DNA of 27,238 nucleotides. Source: Elysia marginata (Eukaryota; Mollusca; Gastropoda; Plakobranchidae). The notes beneath the pieces are model-generated. The model did no database searches and had not been told where the DNA came from. It saw only the letters and a program-made list of their open reading frames with translations. Position 1 is the stretch's first letter, and every line of letters starts with the position of its first letter. Below, one piece after another: positions 1-12,000 of the stretch. The stretch spans positions 116,482 to 143,719 of the forward strand of contig BMAT01009383.1 in assembly GCA_019649035.1 (NCBI GenBank), written 5' to 3'. The position numbers were made by a program, and so were the translations under genes.

Positions 1-32
1 TATATATATAAATATATATATAATTATTATAA
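1..32. repeat. AT-rich simple repeat at window edge
   Basis: Alternating TA followed by ATT units. The repeat is cut by the window edge, so its full length is unknown. Confidence 0.8.
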
Positions 33-802
33 TAGAAATTTTCGTCCTTTATTCGACAGCGATATTAAAAGCAAACCACCTGGATAACTAAAACGAACAG
101 GAACATAACTGTAAGATCTAAGCACTTTATACCTCCAAGGTTTACGGAGAAAAAAAAATTATTTTTGTTCTCATGAAATCATCAAATTCCATGCGTGGTC
201 TTTTTTCTTGGGAGGATGAATTCTGTCTGCAAGAGTGTTCAGTAAACTGTGTTTCTTACTACCTCACCCTCCTTTCATTAAGTCTCCTAATCAAAACTTT
301 CGACACGAAAAATAAATGATTGTATAATGGCTGGCGTGAAAAGCATACCGCTTTACAAAACTCTACGGGCGTTTGTTAAATGGAAAACTTTGAGTAAGCG
401 CAACTCAAAATGCCTATCCAAAATAATGAGACATTGCAAACTGATTAAAAACTAGTTTTAAGTATTTTAAGTAAAAGAGGTGGTTCAAATTCGAAGCCAG
501 GTGGGGGGGGGGTACCTAATTGGACGCATGAAAATTGAAACAATTTTAAATTAAAAAGACGTATTTTCACTTTTAAGACAGTTTATCAGCAAAGCGTCTA
601 ACAAATTATGAAATAGTTCATAATATTTTTTAATCATAACTGACACGGGTGCTCCCCGCATAGATGTTTAAAAGTTGCAAGTTTGAAGTTCAAATGTCAG
701 GAGCTTAGTTAAAAGTTTTTCAAATACAAAAATTACTACAGGCGATTGCGTGCATGGGTTTTAAATCAAAGGCTGCTTTGGTAAGATGTTCAGACACGAT
801 TA
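33..802. other. Noncoding AT-rich stretch
   Basis: I see no coding pattern or splice-bounded exon here. A run of ten G sits at 503-512. Short open frames are AT-biased and lack recognisable residues or motifs. Confidence 0.6.
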
Positions 803-880
803 CCGGCTCTGTGGTCTAGCGGTACGACACTTGCTCATAGATCAGGAGGTGCGTGGTTCGATCCCCGGCTAAGTCAAACC
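803..880 (+). mobile_element. tRNA-like head of a degraded SINE
   Basis: The tRNA promoter boxes are recognisable: an A-box-like tggtctagcgg at about 812-822 and a B-box ggttcgatccc at 855-865, spaced as in a tRNA gene. The T stem pairs poorly and a proper acceptor stem is not formed, so this is a tRNA-derived element rather than a working tRNA gene. The following 300 bases are less AT-rich than their surroundings and may be the SINE body, but I cannot define its end. Confidence 0.55.
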
Positions 881-3800
881 AAGGGCTTTAAAAATGGTAT
901 TAGCAGCTGATCCACCTTGTGTCTGGTATTATGGATTTAGTGTTAAGTGTGGTCGGCCCGATGTCAGGATAATGTGACTGGGTGTGATGAACGCAAGCGC
1001 TCCTTACCACACCACAGTGTGGCAGCACGCTTTCAATTTGTCCCATGCGCCGCATTTGATATAACCTCGAAGTTGACTGGGACGTTAAAATTCGAACAAC
1101 TTAACACAGACACGACTTTAGTTTTTAAAAAACTTACACTGGTAAAGTACCCTATCATGAAACTAACGAAAGTTAAAGAGTTATTTTTTGTAATCTTTCA
1201 TCACTTTTCTTAATTTAAAAAGTCATTTTGAGAAAGGAACGGGGATATACCTGTGACTTTGCGAGTGGTTTCTGATCTATTATTATAAGTTCGCCTGCGT
1301 ATAAACTCTATGAAGGTAATATTTGAATACGATTGGTTGAAAAACAAAAATAATAATAAATAAAATTTTTAAAAAGTTTTTTGATGTACAACTGAATGGG
1401 CATAAAGTCCCCATGACGGTCTATATTTAGTGTCACCCTTGCATGTCCCTGTACTGTATGAGATGCTTTAAGTAAGCCGTCAGCGTGAAGCTCGATGAGA
1501 CACTCATAAATATAAAGCGACAATATATATCAAATTCTTGTACTATGCTCCCCGCGTCTCACATCCATCTGATTCTCCATATTCCCTAAATTTCTGGAGT
1601 CTCTGAGTCTCTGCCCTTCTTTCATTCTTTGTTTTTCTTTTTCCCGTTCTTATTTACAGATATCTATTTCATTTGGTTTAAAAAAATTCATTAGATTTGT
1701 ATACTTTTCATTTAATACAAGCCACACCTTGAAAAACTGTTCCCTTTGCTTCAAATATTTTCCTTCTTTTCTATTTTCAATTATATTCTGATTTTATAAG
1801 TTTTTTTAAAGAACCCTGCACGACCTAACAACAGCTCAATGATTACTAAAGCCGCAATAGCAATCAGTGAGAGATCTACACGCTTATTAATTGGTCTAGG
1901 GGGAAAGATTGATCGATATGTAAAAAAACAGGCAATTTAGTATCTACAATGAGGGATCTTTGTTCTCCTCGAGGGCAAGAAAAACAAAGTTGCGTACGTT
2001 GTAAGACATGGCACCTGAAATTACTGCCCGCTTTGAACACGCCAGTCAGCTCTACCGAAGAGTAATAATTACTCTATTTTATCCCATTATTTTATACCGC
2101 CTTAATCCGCTAAAACTTCTAACACAAACTACGGGCGACAACATAATTAAAACCAGATTTCAATCAAGGCGTTGACATTTTTTCTCTAAGAGCACATAAA
2201 GAGGAAGACACTGTATAAAGTAGTTTTACTGCTCTCTAGAACAACATCACGTTCTGGCCAAGCTACGCGCTGCGGCCCTAAGCTCTTTCCTAATCTTCGA
2301 AGTTTACTGTCACGTAAACACGATTTATGCTATCGATACTTGTTTAGCCAATACTCCCAGCATGGGCCGGAGGAAAAAAAACCAATTATGTGTCATTACA
2401 CGCGATTGAAAATTATTGTTTTCTTCAATGATCCCCCCCCCCCTAGATCGTGACACATTTCATGCAGCAGCTAAAGTAAGCTTTGTGTAGAGTTTGAACA
2501 CAAACAACTAGCATAACAACGCGAGGCGGTGTTGACTCAAGAAATCTGTGCAGGAATTGAAGATTTGTTCCCTGGAAGTCTTTCAAAACGTATTTCCTCA
2601 ATACTCCATAATTTCTATGTTGAAATAACTCCTACGAAATAGCTGCTGAGCCAACAATAAGAGATAATCTCAGTCTTAAACTCAATATACACACCCTGCT
2701 CATAAAATAACGTGTGCGACTGTGGAAAGGAATGGATGGTTGAAAATGTTGATAGTATACCCCCAAAATTTAAATTTCTTTTTAAATCTAGAAAATCCAG
2801 ATGTTATAAGAAAAAAATTGATAAAGGCTACAGAAATAGTCTATTCATCATTAGCTTAAGGGTTTTTATTTGAGTGCAAACGTCAAACCGACTTTTTAAC
2901 TCATTCGTTTAGTAAAAACTTCACGTTGACAGCGTAACAAGAACATCTGCATATAATTAAGTCAAAATTGAAATTATGGCGTGCAACGGTCAGAAAAAAA
3001 ATCTAAACTTTGCCACGCGCACCCTGCATTTTTTGGCTAGCAGAAGAATCTTCTTGTTCTTCAACAATGGAAGCTCTGTGTAGATAGCTGACGCGTCCGA
3101 ACACAAGACGCCATTCAATGTAACGATCCACGTCCTGTCACATTAGGTAATTGCATGTTTGAGGTTTAGAACGACATTCCAGCCAATGAACAAACACGGT
3201 CCGCTAAAATGTCATTTTAACGTCTTCGATAAATGACGCCTCATACTTAAAGAGGAAGAAAACTTTCAAACAGATTATAAATAGATCAATAAAACTGACG
3301 TTTTTAGAACATTTGCAGTTATTCAGTTTCCAATTTTACTACGTTTTATAATCAAGTCAACTTGGATTACGAAAATATCGCGGCAATAAAAAAATGATTG
3401 ACTTTAACTTTTACAATATAACCTGATTTAAAAATCTACATGTAAAAAATCACAACGAGACATGTTATTTCTTCATAACGACAAAATCAAGTCAAATTAC
3501 TGACGAAACATGCTTTGATTTCGTTGGTTTTTCCCACACACTGCTTGCATTTACAGTAAACTTAAGGGGTCGATAAATATGAAACCATTTGGTTATGTCA
3601 ACGTCACGGAGTTACAGGTCGTCTTGCGAAAGCTTTCTGTAAATGTTTTAATATTCTGTCACAGATGGCGCTCTGTGGCCACTTGCCTTCTGACTAATTA
3701 TTTCATTAACTCCAAACTTACCGACGCTGAGATCGGCGTGTCAAACTTAAAACTACTTAGAATATAGTCGTTAACCACGGCGCTGATAAAAGTCGTAATG

Positions 3801-5749
3801 CTTAACCATTATCTCGTCACACGTATCGCAATCTGCCTGGCCGATCGTCTTTTGTATTTACTGAATTGCCCTGGCTGATTGGCGGCTTTACTATTGAACA
3901 GAGTAAGCTGACTAAAAAGTATTTAAAAACACAATTTTTACACCACTTTAGAGTAGCCATAACTTCTGCACTGATGGTTTTGACAGATACGTTATAAGAA
4001 AAGTCCCTTCGACGTGTACTTTGTGGCCCAAGTGAATTTATTTTAGAATTTAAATTTTTAAAAAATCAATAGGATTTTTGAGACATCCTATCTTATACAG
4101 ATCCTTTTTTTTTGCATTAAACATGAGTAAGCACAAAGTTGGGAAATCTCTTCCTTCAGGTGCAGTATTTCTTATATTATCACCTTATCTAGGTGAGGTT
4201 GAAAAAGATGAGATTTATAGAGCCCCCCCAAAAGGGACCGTGGGGATGTTAGACAACCACACTTGCCCGGGCCATTTAATGCGAAGATTTCTACACCTAT
4301 AATTTTGTCTCGATTTGTTTTGCCGCATATCGACAAATCCAAACAGACCTGGTGATTTTCGCAGCCCCAACGGCCATTCATCACGCGCGTAGCCGCAACA
4401 GAATTGGCGAAAAATGAAGTTCACTATACCTCACTATTATAATAGTTTGTTAGCTGCCGCAATTCAAGTACACAATCGAGGCTAAAGAAATAAGCCTCTT
4501 TCTCTTCAAAATTTTGGCTTTGCAATAATAAAGTTGGAATTGTTTGATTTGAAAAAAAAATGTGCGCTAGCTTTAAAATACTTAAAAGAAAATGAAATTT
4601 GCAGTAAGTAGCCTATACTCGTATAAGGCATTTTTTTTAAAAATCCGATCTTATTTATAAAAAAAATAAAAGGGAGCAAAGCTATCCATAAATTTTGTGA
4701 ATGACTCTCTAAAGAGATAACCGTGCCGTTAGATGCTAATGCTTAAAAAACCTTAGGCTAATCAGGATTAAAGATAGAAAATCCCATCTCTATGCCCGTT
4801 TAGTCTTTCAAAAGGTACCCTACAACGTATTAATAAAAAGACTCGATTTGGTGTGCAAAAAAACACATAACTTGGGAAATTATTTACAGTTTTTTAAAGT
4901 AAAATTCATGCAACATCTAAATATAAAACTACCACCTGCTCTTGCAGCAAGCGCAAAACAACACAAATTTGTTACAAGCAGGAAAACTATGGAAACACCA
5001 AAACCTCTTAGGAATAGAGAGAACCCTCTAATTAGAAGATAGGCCTCGAGAGAAAGAGAAAAAAGAAGCCTGTAGACTAGGTTTAACACAGACACTAACT
5101 AGTGTAGAGACTAAAGACTACAAACATCTGTAGGTGTTCACAAATATCTCTACGTGTGGCAGTACGAGAATCTAATGTATAATCTAATGTATACAGAAGG
5201 TACAACGGCCTACAACATTGTCTAATGTGTGTATCAGAATTTCTTCATAGCGTTGTATGTGTTTGACACAAAATTATGTACAACATTGTATAAGTACACA
5301 TTACCTTGCCTTGTAATGTAGACAGATATTGACAAAACAATACTGTTGACCTACATATTATAACTCACACCAATGCCACTTCTAAAATTAACGCTTATTA
5401 TGTTAGAATATTCACAATGTTATGAAATAATGTTTCTTCGCACCGACAAAATTTCTTAAAAACCTTGTTCATAGCGGTACACACACCTCCAAGCTTAAGC
5501 TAGCTGTAATTAGTTCTACTCAAAACACTGAAAACAAAACAAAAAAAACCAGTCAGTGACGTAGTGGTAATTGTTTGGAATGGCCTGGGCTAGATCAAAG
5601 ATATAAGGCTACTCATACTACCTAAATATTGGGAATTAGATAAGAGCGCAAATTACCGTTCCTATTTGCAAACTTCTTCTTTTAAGTCAATTACTTGTAG
5701 GTAAAAACGGTAATGTTGTGCTCTTTTCTCATTCCCAATTGCGTTTCTC
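881..5749. other. Long stretch without a recognised gene
   Basis: This stretch is mostly AT-rich sequence with scattered homopolymers, including 11 C at 2433-2443. Three parts stand out. Bases 1563-1648 are purine-rich on the minus strand and could hide an exon. Bases 3640-3900 and 4070-4430 are less AT-rich blocks that look like fragments of old mobile elements, though I could not assign them. Bases 5150-5340 contain scattered short related words around acaacattg and ctaatgt. The predicted proteins in both strands show no family I know. Missing 3' exons of the CSPP1 gene would be expected here or further left. Confidence 0.5.
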
Positions 5750-5804
5750 TATCAAGATGGCGGACTCTCCGGGAAGAGTGGAAAAGAACTCTTTTGTGAT
5801 ATAG
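5750..5804 (+). promoter_or_regulatory. Isolated Kozak/YY1-type ATG, candidate start or TSS element
   Basis: The sequence atcaagatggcgg at 5751-5763 matches the YY1 core (AAGATGGCGG) and is an excellent animal start-codon context. The plus-strand frame from the ATG at 5757 reads MADSPGRVEKNSFVI and stops at 5802. No convincing donor lies within it, so a plus-strand first exon is unproven. It sits about 200 bases beyond the last recognised minus-strand exon. It could also be coincidence or part of a mobile element. Confidence 0.3.
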
Positions 5805-5979
5805 ATCAATATGATCATTATTCAATATGGGTGAAGTTGATCCTTTGCACAAAAGAGTTTCACAATACATTCCTAGGAGAATCCAACACATTGATATGGA
5901 AAAGCAATATTTCCAAACTATGCACGGCCTCAGGCATTAAGTCTAGTTTTAAATTCATAGTGACCTCCCTTGGACTGAC

Positions 5980-6051
5980 CTACGAAAGCGCTGTTGGAGT
6001 GGAGCTGCGAGGAGGAGGAACTGCGCATGTCCCTGCGGTCGTCCAGCGCCC
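5980..6051 (-). CDS. CSPP1: CSPP1 exon 15: Ser-rich, SNSAFVG
   Basis: This exon codes for [20 protein letters not shown] then AFV plus one base. The acceptor ctctccacag has a good pyrimidine tract, and phase-1 entry fits the previous exon. SNSAFVG resembles the SDSAFIG segment of vertebrate CSPP1, which lies about 190 residues before its C-terminus. I end the exon at a gtcagt donor because the family continues beyond this point. If that donor is not used, the frame runs on for 16 codons (ending KTRLNA) to a TGA at 5930-5932, which would make this a terminal exon. No clear poly(A) signal was seen just downstream. Confidence 0.68.
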   Translation of the reverse strand, partial: GRWTTAGTCAVPPPRSSTPTALS

Positions 6052-9000
6052 CTGTGGAGAGTGTAGAGGGTGTGATACAAGGTACAACAATCAACAAGCT
6101 ATGAGAGTCAACAGCAGTAAGTAACTGTGCTGATGCCGTGCTCTAGCCTAGGGCATGCACCGTATAACTCCTGGGATGCTACACTCATGCACCATCATGC
6201 ACTAATGGTTGCTTGGAAATGTGAAAATAACAAACAAAATTGTTTTTCCAGATATATTTTCTGTTAAAAGACTTAGTTTGAAATTAAATGATTCTTGACA
6301 AAAAAAGAGTTGTCAAAACCATTAGAAAAGACCTTTCCTCTTTGCCCTTTAGTGTATACAGAGTGCTTATAACAAAAATGCATTTTGACACTACAAGTAT
6401 TGCTTTTTTAATATTTTTAACATAACACACGTTACGCCGCATGCATGATTTATTGTCGAGTAGGCCCAACGGACTTAAGTACTTCAATTACAATGGGAAA
6501 CATTAGTAACTGCTTTTTTTTTTTTTTGAGTTGAAGGGGCTGTAGGAAATTATGACAAGTCTTAACTATTTGTTCACCCAAGATATCTAACTGAAGAAGG
6601 CGTGCTAAATTATTACATGTCTTAACTATTTTGTTTACCCAAGATATCTAACTGAATGTTAAATATATATCTGTTTATAAAAGAGGTAAAAAACTACACA
6701 ATTTTTTTTCTGCCACAAACATGATAAAGAGGCATCACTAGAGAATGTTTCAGTCACTGTTATGACACTAGATATGATGACTCTAATGTTGCTACTATGC
6801 TTAAAAACTAAGCAACTTGAATACATGTGGGTTTTTTTTTCTTGTTTTTAGAAGCGGCTGGAATAGTGAGAAAAGCACAAGATGGTAAGAGCAAGACAGA
6901 AAGAGGCAGAAAGACTGCGAGAGAGAAAGAAAGCGATAAGGATACAAATGTAGGAAGAAGACTGGTATTCGTGACCATCATTTTATTGTCTAAAATGTTA
7001 GGAATCACGTTTTTCTCCCATCCTATTTTCTTGGTTATCAAGTCATCGAACCCTTTATCTCGCAAGATACAGGCAAGATAGGGCGCACTTTTTCTGAAAT
7101 TACTACAAGCAGACAGAATAATAATTATGGTCTTATGATGATGAACTAGAAACGAAATGAAAGATAAACATATAAAGATGGATACAAATTTCGATTTGAA
7201 AAAACAGAGCTTCAAAGCTGACGGGAAAGTTTCGATAGAAAGACAGATTTTCAAAACAAGACGTAAGGATAGAGCAACTACTTATTTAAAGTAAATACCA
7301 ATGAATATATTTATAAAACAAACAAGAAAACAGTGTTGTTTAAATCAAAACATCATTTTAAAATATTTTTTGTAGCATGTATACCGACATTAATTTGCCT
7401 TTTAATTTTGTAGGAAAATTTCCCGGGGGCTTCATTTTCATACAAAAATGCCTTATCATGAAATCAGAAAGCTTAATGTGAAAAACAATGAAAAATATTT
7501 TAGACGAGATGAAAAATATCAAATAGTACCATCTAATGGCAGGAAACTTCAATAATTTTAATTATAGGAAAATTATATCGCGAATATAAAACCTACTTAA
7601 AAAGCAAGAGAAGAAATAAGAAAAGAAAGTCATGCATTCACAGAAGCCCTAAAGAGCGAGAGAAGAAATAAGGAAGGAAATTCATGCATTCAGGGAAGCC
7701 CCTGCCCTTTAAATGCACAAAAGCGAGAATTTTTCTCTATGCAAATAATACGTTCGAAAGAAAAAAGGCACAACAGGAAATCAGAGATTCTAAACTGTCA
7801 CACTTTCGAAAATTTTTTGATGAGGTGTAACAAGGCATTCTAAAATTCTATAACTCTTTGTACTTTAGGCAAACCTGCGTAAATAAAGTCCACAAAGTCC
7901 TTCAAGACTGGAGAATGGAACCAGGAAAATGTCCAAATAAAAATCAATGTTTACAAAATACACAAAAGTGATAGAAATTGAAATGTCGTTGTAGAGTGCT
8001 AAATAAAAACAACAATATTGTCATCGAACTTCAACCCTGAACACTTATTCTCTATTTCAAGGTGTAACTGAGCAGGGGATAGCCCTTTGAGATTGAATGC
8101 ATCTTGGCATGGCTTCACGTTGACTTAGGGAGTTCAATGAAAAGATGGTTTAGGAAGAACTTCGCTGATTACTTTGTCACTTGTTCTTAAAACTGCATTT
8201 CTTGTTTTAAATTAAGACATCTATATCCCGTCCTCTCCAGAAAAACAGCAAAAAAATAATTAATTTTACTTTCTGTATTGGCCTTTATTATTGTATTGTG
8301 TAAGAGAAATGTAACGATAGTTTAATTTGGCCACAGCATTCTTTTAAAGAAGATCACTAGATCTTTGCAATTATGAGAACAATCCGCTGTTTCCTCCATA
8401 TTTTTTGCTAGTATTATCATCTCACTTTTTGTAAAACTAATCTTGACTTTTCATTAGTGAGTTATGAGCAGCGATGGCAGAAGGGTTAAATCCTATATCT
8501 TGTGTCGATTGAAAAAGGTGGATATAGTAACTGTTTTCGTCTTTTTCATTTTCTACATTTCTTCTGAAACCGCAGACATTGAACATTGTGGCAAGCAAAC
8601 CAGTATAGATAGACGATAGACAAGGTTCATCTTATATTATGCATTTATTAGAAGAGTATGACTACACTGCAAAGTTTAAATAATAATCTATTATTCATTT
8701 AATGTTCCTGGCACCAATACTAAAGCCGTTGAAGTGGGCTCTGTCGTGAGGCGGAAATCCATATTGTATAAAAAAAAACTGTGTGGGTAGAGAAAGCTTG
8801 TGAAAAGTAAGAAAAACAAGTTCAAAAACATTGAGTTCTCCTGTCATCCTGTCGACATACAAGACATAAAACTTGTCAGGTTCTTCTGTTATTTACTTTG
8901 CCTGAGGCTGAAGCAAGGAAAACTACTAAAAATTTGACAAATAATTGCACTTTGCAAGACGCATTGTATCCTGACAACTTTAACCTGATATACTGAACTG

Positions 9001-12000
9001 AAAACAAAACCACAGATACTTAAAGTTAACACAGAGAAAGGAAACCATTCGTGATAATCAGATCTATAGCTTTATGACACTTCAGTTTTCCAAAATGCAT
9101 AAAAAATTTGACAAAGAACAGCAGCTGTTGAACATAAAATATTAATAATCAGAAACTTCCAGCAATCGATCGAGATACAGGACAACGAGGTGGACAATCA
9201 GATTTGTAAAGACCCCAAAATCAGTTTTACTAACACGCCACATTATTTAACATATCCTGACCAAGATTTGATCGGGTAAATGTAATTCTTGTCTGATGTA
9301 AAAAAACTAGATACTTCAGAAATTGCTTAGGTGTCCCCTTCTTTCCAAAATATCGCTTTATGAAACCTTATAAACTGGTTGCATTAACCAAAATACAAAA
9401 ACACTATAGATGTGGTTTTAATTATTTTCTACTTTAATAAATACTTAATTTGAAGATATAGTTTGGGGTGTAAAGAGTTAATCCTATTAAGACTCATGAG
9501 CTATAAAATTAATTAAATAACAAAGCGTTTTTTAATCAAACAAATGCATGGTGTCTTAACCAAATTTTTAAAAAAGCATGGAGCTGCATTTTTTCTTGAG
9601 CTTGGTGTAGTTCTTAATAGGGCATTTTTCATAACACCCGCAGTCACAAACCAAGACAATTTAATCATATCCAGGTAGTGAGGGTGAGCATGTTTGTAGC
9701 TCTTAAAGGCAAAGAACAATTTGCTGCATGGAGGAGGCACATTCAGTATGTGTCGCGCAAAGATGGGACCATAAGTAAAAAATAAACCCAAGTGCCTAAC
9801 CAAAGTATGGTTGATTTTTATTTCAGATGCATAATTTAGCACTCTCATATCAGCAGAAAAAGAACAAACAATACCACTGATTCTGAGTTTCCATGCAAGT
9901 GTCTACAGACCGGGGTAAATGTGTTATAACATTTTCAAGACAATTACAACAACAAAGAATGCATGACTTTTGTCTGTGCCATCCAACATTCAAAACCTCT
10001 CAGAGAGACAGTTACATAAGACAACGTAATTTTGAAGATTTGCTTGGGAAGGGAAGTAACTTACTCAAATCTCGGCCTCCTCTTAGCTGATCCTCCTGTC
10101 TGCGGATAAGGGCATCTTGTTGGTGCTCTAGAGCAGAATCTGTGATGGGCTCATCGGGGTATCTTGCCCGTATGTGTTTTCTGGATTCTGTACCTTTGAA
10201 AGTCAAACAATACACGTCATGAAACCAGAAAGCAGAAAAAAGGACTAAAAAGTTAGTATTACTTTTGTCTTGCTAACAGTTTGACTGCCTCTAGAATAGC
10301 AGTTTTGGTAATCAAAGGTAGTGTTTTCGACACTAAGCATACTCTCAGTTTACAACAATTAAAACCATGTTATGACTTTTAGATCTTCAAAGTTTCCATG
10401 CAAGCTCCTTCCACTGATCAATAGGCTACCAGTACGACAGGGTCGGGCAACATCGACTTCACCACTATTTGGACTAGCAACATCACCTCCTATAAGATAT
10501 CTATTTCTTTTAATTTTTCTTATGTTTTGTTTGAGGGTTAGGGACTTACCTTTGTGCTTCAGACTCTGAAATTCTTCAGCAATCTGCCTATCTGGGTGGT
10601 GTCGATCTGCCGGTGTGCGCCTCACGGCAACAGGGTTCCTAGTCAGAGCCGTTTCAAATACATCAATCTCAGGTCGGCTGTTTCTGATCAGAGACGGAAT
10701 AGACAAGTGGAAGGGATTGCATCAGAGTAGATACCAAGAAACAAAAACTTAAGTTAGAAATTGAAAAGGCGATGGCTTTGTACCACAGAGGAAAAGGAAC
10801 CCAGAAACTAAAAAAATAAAGCTAGGAGGGAGACAGAGCTAGAGAAATAAGACGTGAAGATTGAGCAAATTAAATGACATGTATACAGAAAAGAGATATA
10901 GAAGGACAACAGTGAAAGAACAAGCAAATCAATTTATTTGTTATCAAAGTTGTACTCTCATAAAAGTAAATGTATGACATTCCTTGTTTTATTGTTCTTT
11001 GAGAATTGTTAACCAAAAGTGATAAACTAAAAATTTTTTGCTTTCAGTGGTCATAACTCAGAACTTCAACATATCCAAAGTGGATTACAAGTCTTATTTT
11101 TTAAAACAATAGCAAGAGAAAAAAAAACTTACAGAACTGGTCCTGGAGGCGGCCTTTGGACCTGCCTGGGGTCATAGATCTCAACTTCGTCCTGGAAAGA
11201 AATAGAAAAAAAAACGTAACATCAACATTTACTTTACATCCCATGAAGGTGATAAAAAACATGAACTAATGTTTAAAACTGAAACTTTACTCTATGTGCA
11301 ACAAAAGAGAGAGAGAGAGAGAGGGGGGCAGAAAAAGAGAGATACAGAGTCAGGTAGACCTAGAGGCAGAGATAGAGAGCAAGGAGGAGTGGAAAACAGA
11401 TAACAGATAAATATACAGAAAAACAAAAATAGAAAGAGAGAAACGCAAGTGAATAGACAGAAGGACTAACATGGCAACAAGAGACAAGTATTCTGACAAG
11501 TATGACTTTGCACTTTGTTTACATATGGAAAAAAACTCTTCTTGCTCTGCATGAACACATTTTTATTTTTTTTAAACTAAAATAGCTCACTTCCAAAACA
11601 TTCTAAACCGTATAGAAAACAACACAGGATGTAGACTATGCTTTTGCTCTATCTGACCTCCTGATCATCCAGCATGGTTTGAACTCGGCGCCTTTCATTC
11701 TGCAGCTGAGCTCTCATGTTGGCCAGCTGGTTCAGCACATCTGAACCTGTGCCAGGTAAAAAGGAATTGACCTTTAGTTTATAACATGCCAGATAAGCGT
11801 TACAATGACCAAAACAAGAACATAATGTTACAAAAGCTTTAGAAAATGAATGTTAGTCTTGTCTTCATCACTTCATCATTATTGTTGAATGACAATCTAA
11901 TTATAATCCTTTATAAATGTCAGGCTTATTAGTGCAGGTCATCTTCAAAACTACCGTCTTTCCTCACAATATCAAGAAATTTCCTATTCTTATTTACTTG

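Larger units (their letters stand above)
6052..10064 (-). other. CSPP1 intron 14 (4.0 kb)
   Basis: This is the largest recognised intron, bounded by gtaagt at the donor and ccacag at the acceptor. It is AT-rich with two short tandem duplications, at 6541-6660 and 7604-7707, and no recognisable exon. A 111-codon minus-strand open frame at 9513-9848 has no family resemblance and no supporting splice sites, and I treat it as chance. Confidence 0.75.
10194..11657 (-). other. CSPP1 introns 11-13 region
   Basis: Three short introns of 356, 449 and 466 bp separate exons 11-14. All have GT-AG boundaries. They are AT-rich and empty except for the GA-rich tract in the 466-bp intron. The compact spacing contrasts with the 3-4 kb introns elsewhere in the gene. 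Confidence 0.75.

Noticed and set aside
803-880. Functional tRNA gene
   Set aside because: A and B boxes are present, but the T stem and acceptor stem do not pair properly. A SINE head is the better reading. The same holds for 21917-21985.
6808-7254. 148-codon minus-strand open frame
   Set aside because: It has a low-complexity Leu/Ser/Phe-rich composition opposite a purine-rich stretch, lies within intron 14, and shows no motif.
9513-9848. 111-codon minus-strand open frame inside intron 14
   Set aside because: It has no recognisable family, no splice sites placing it in the CSPP1 frame, and AT-driven composition.
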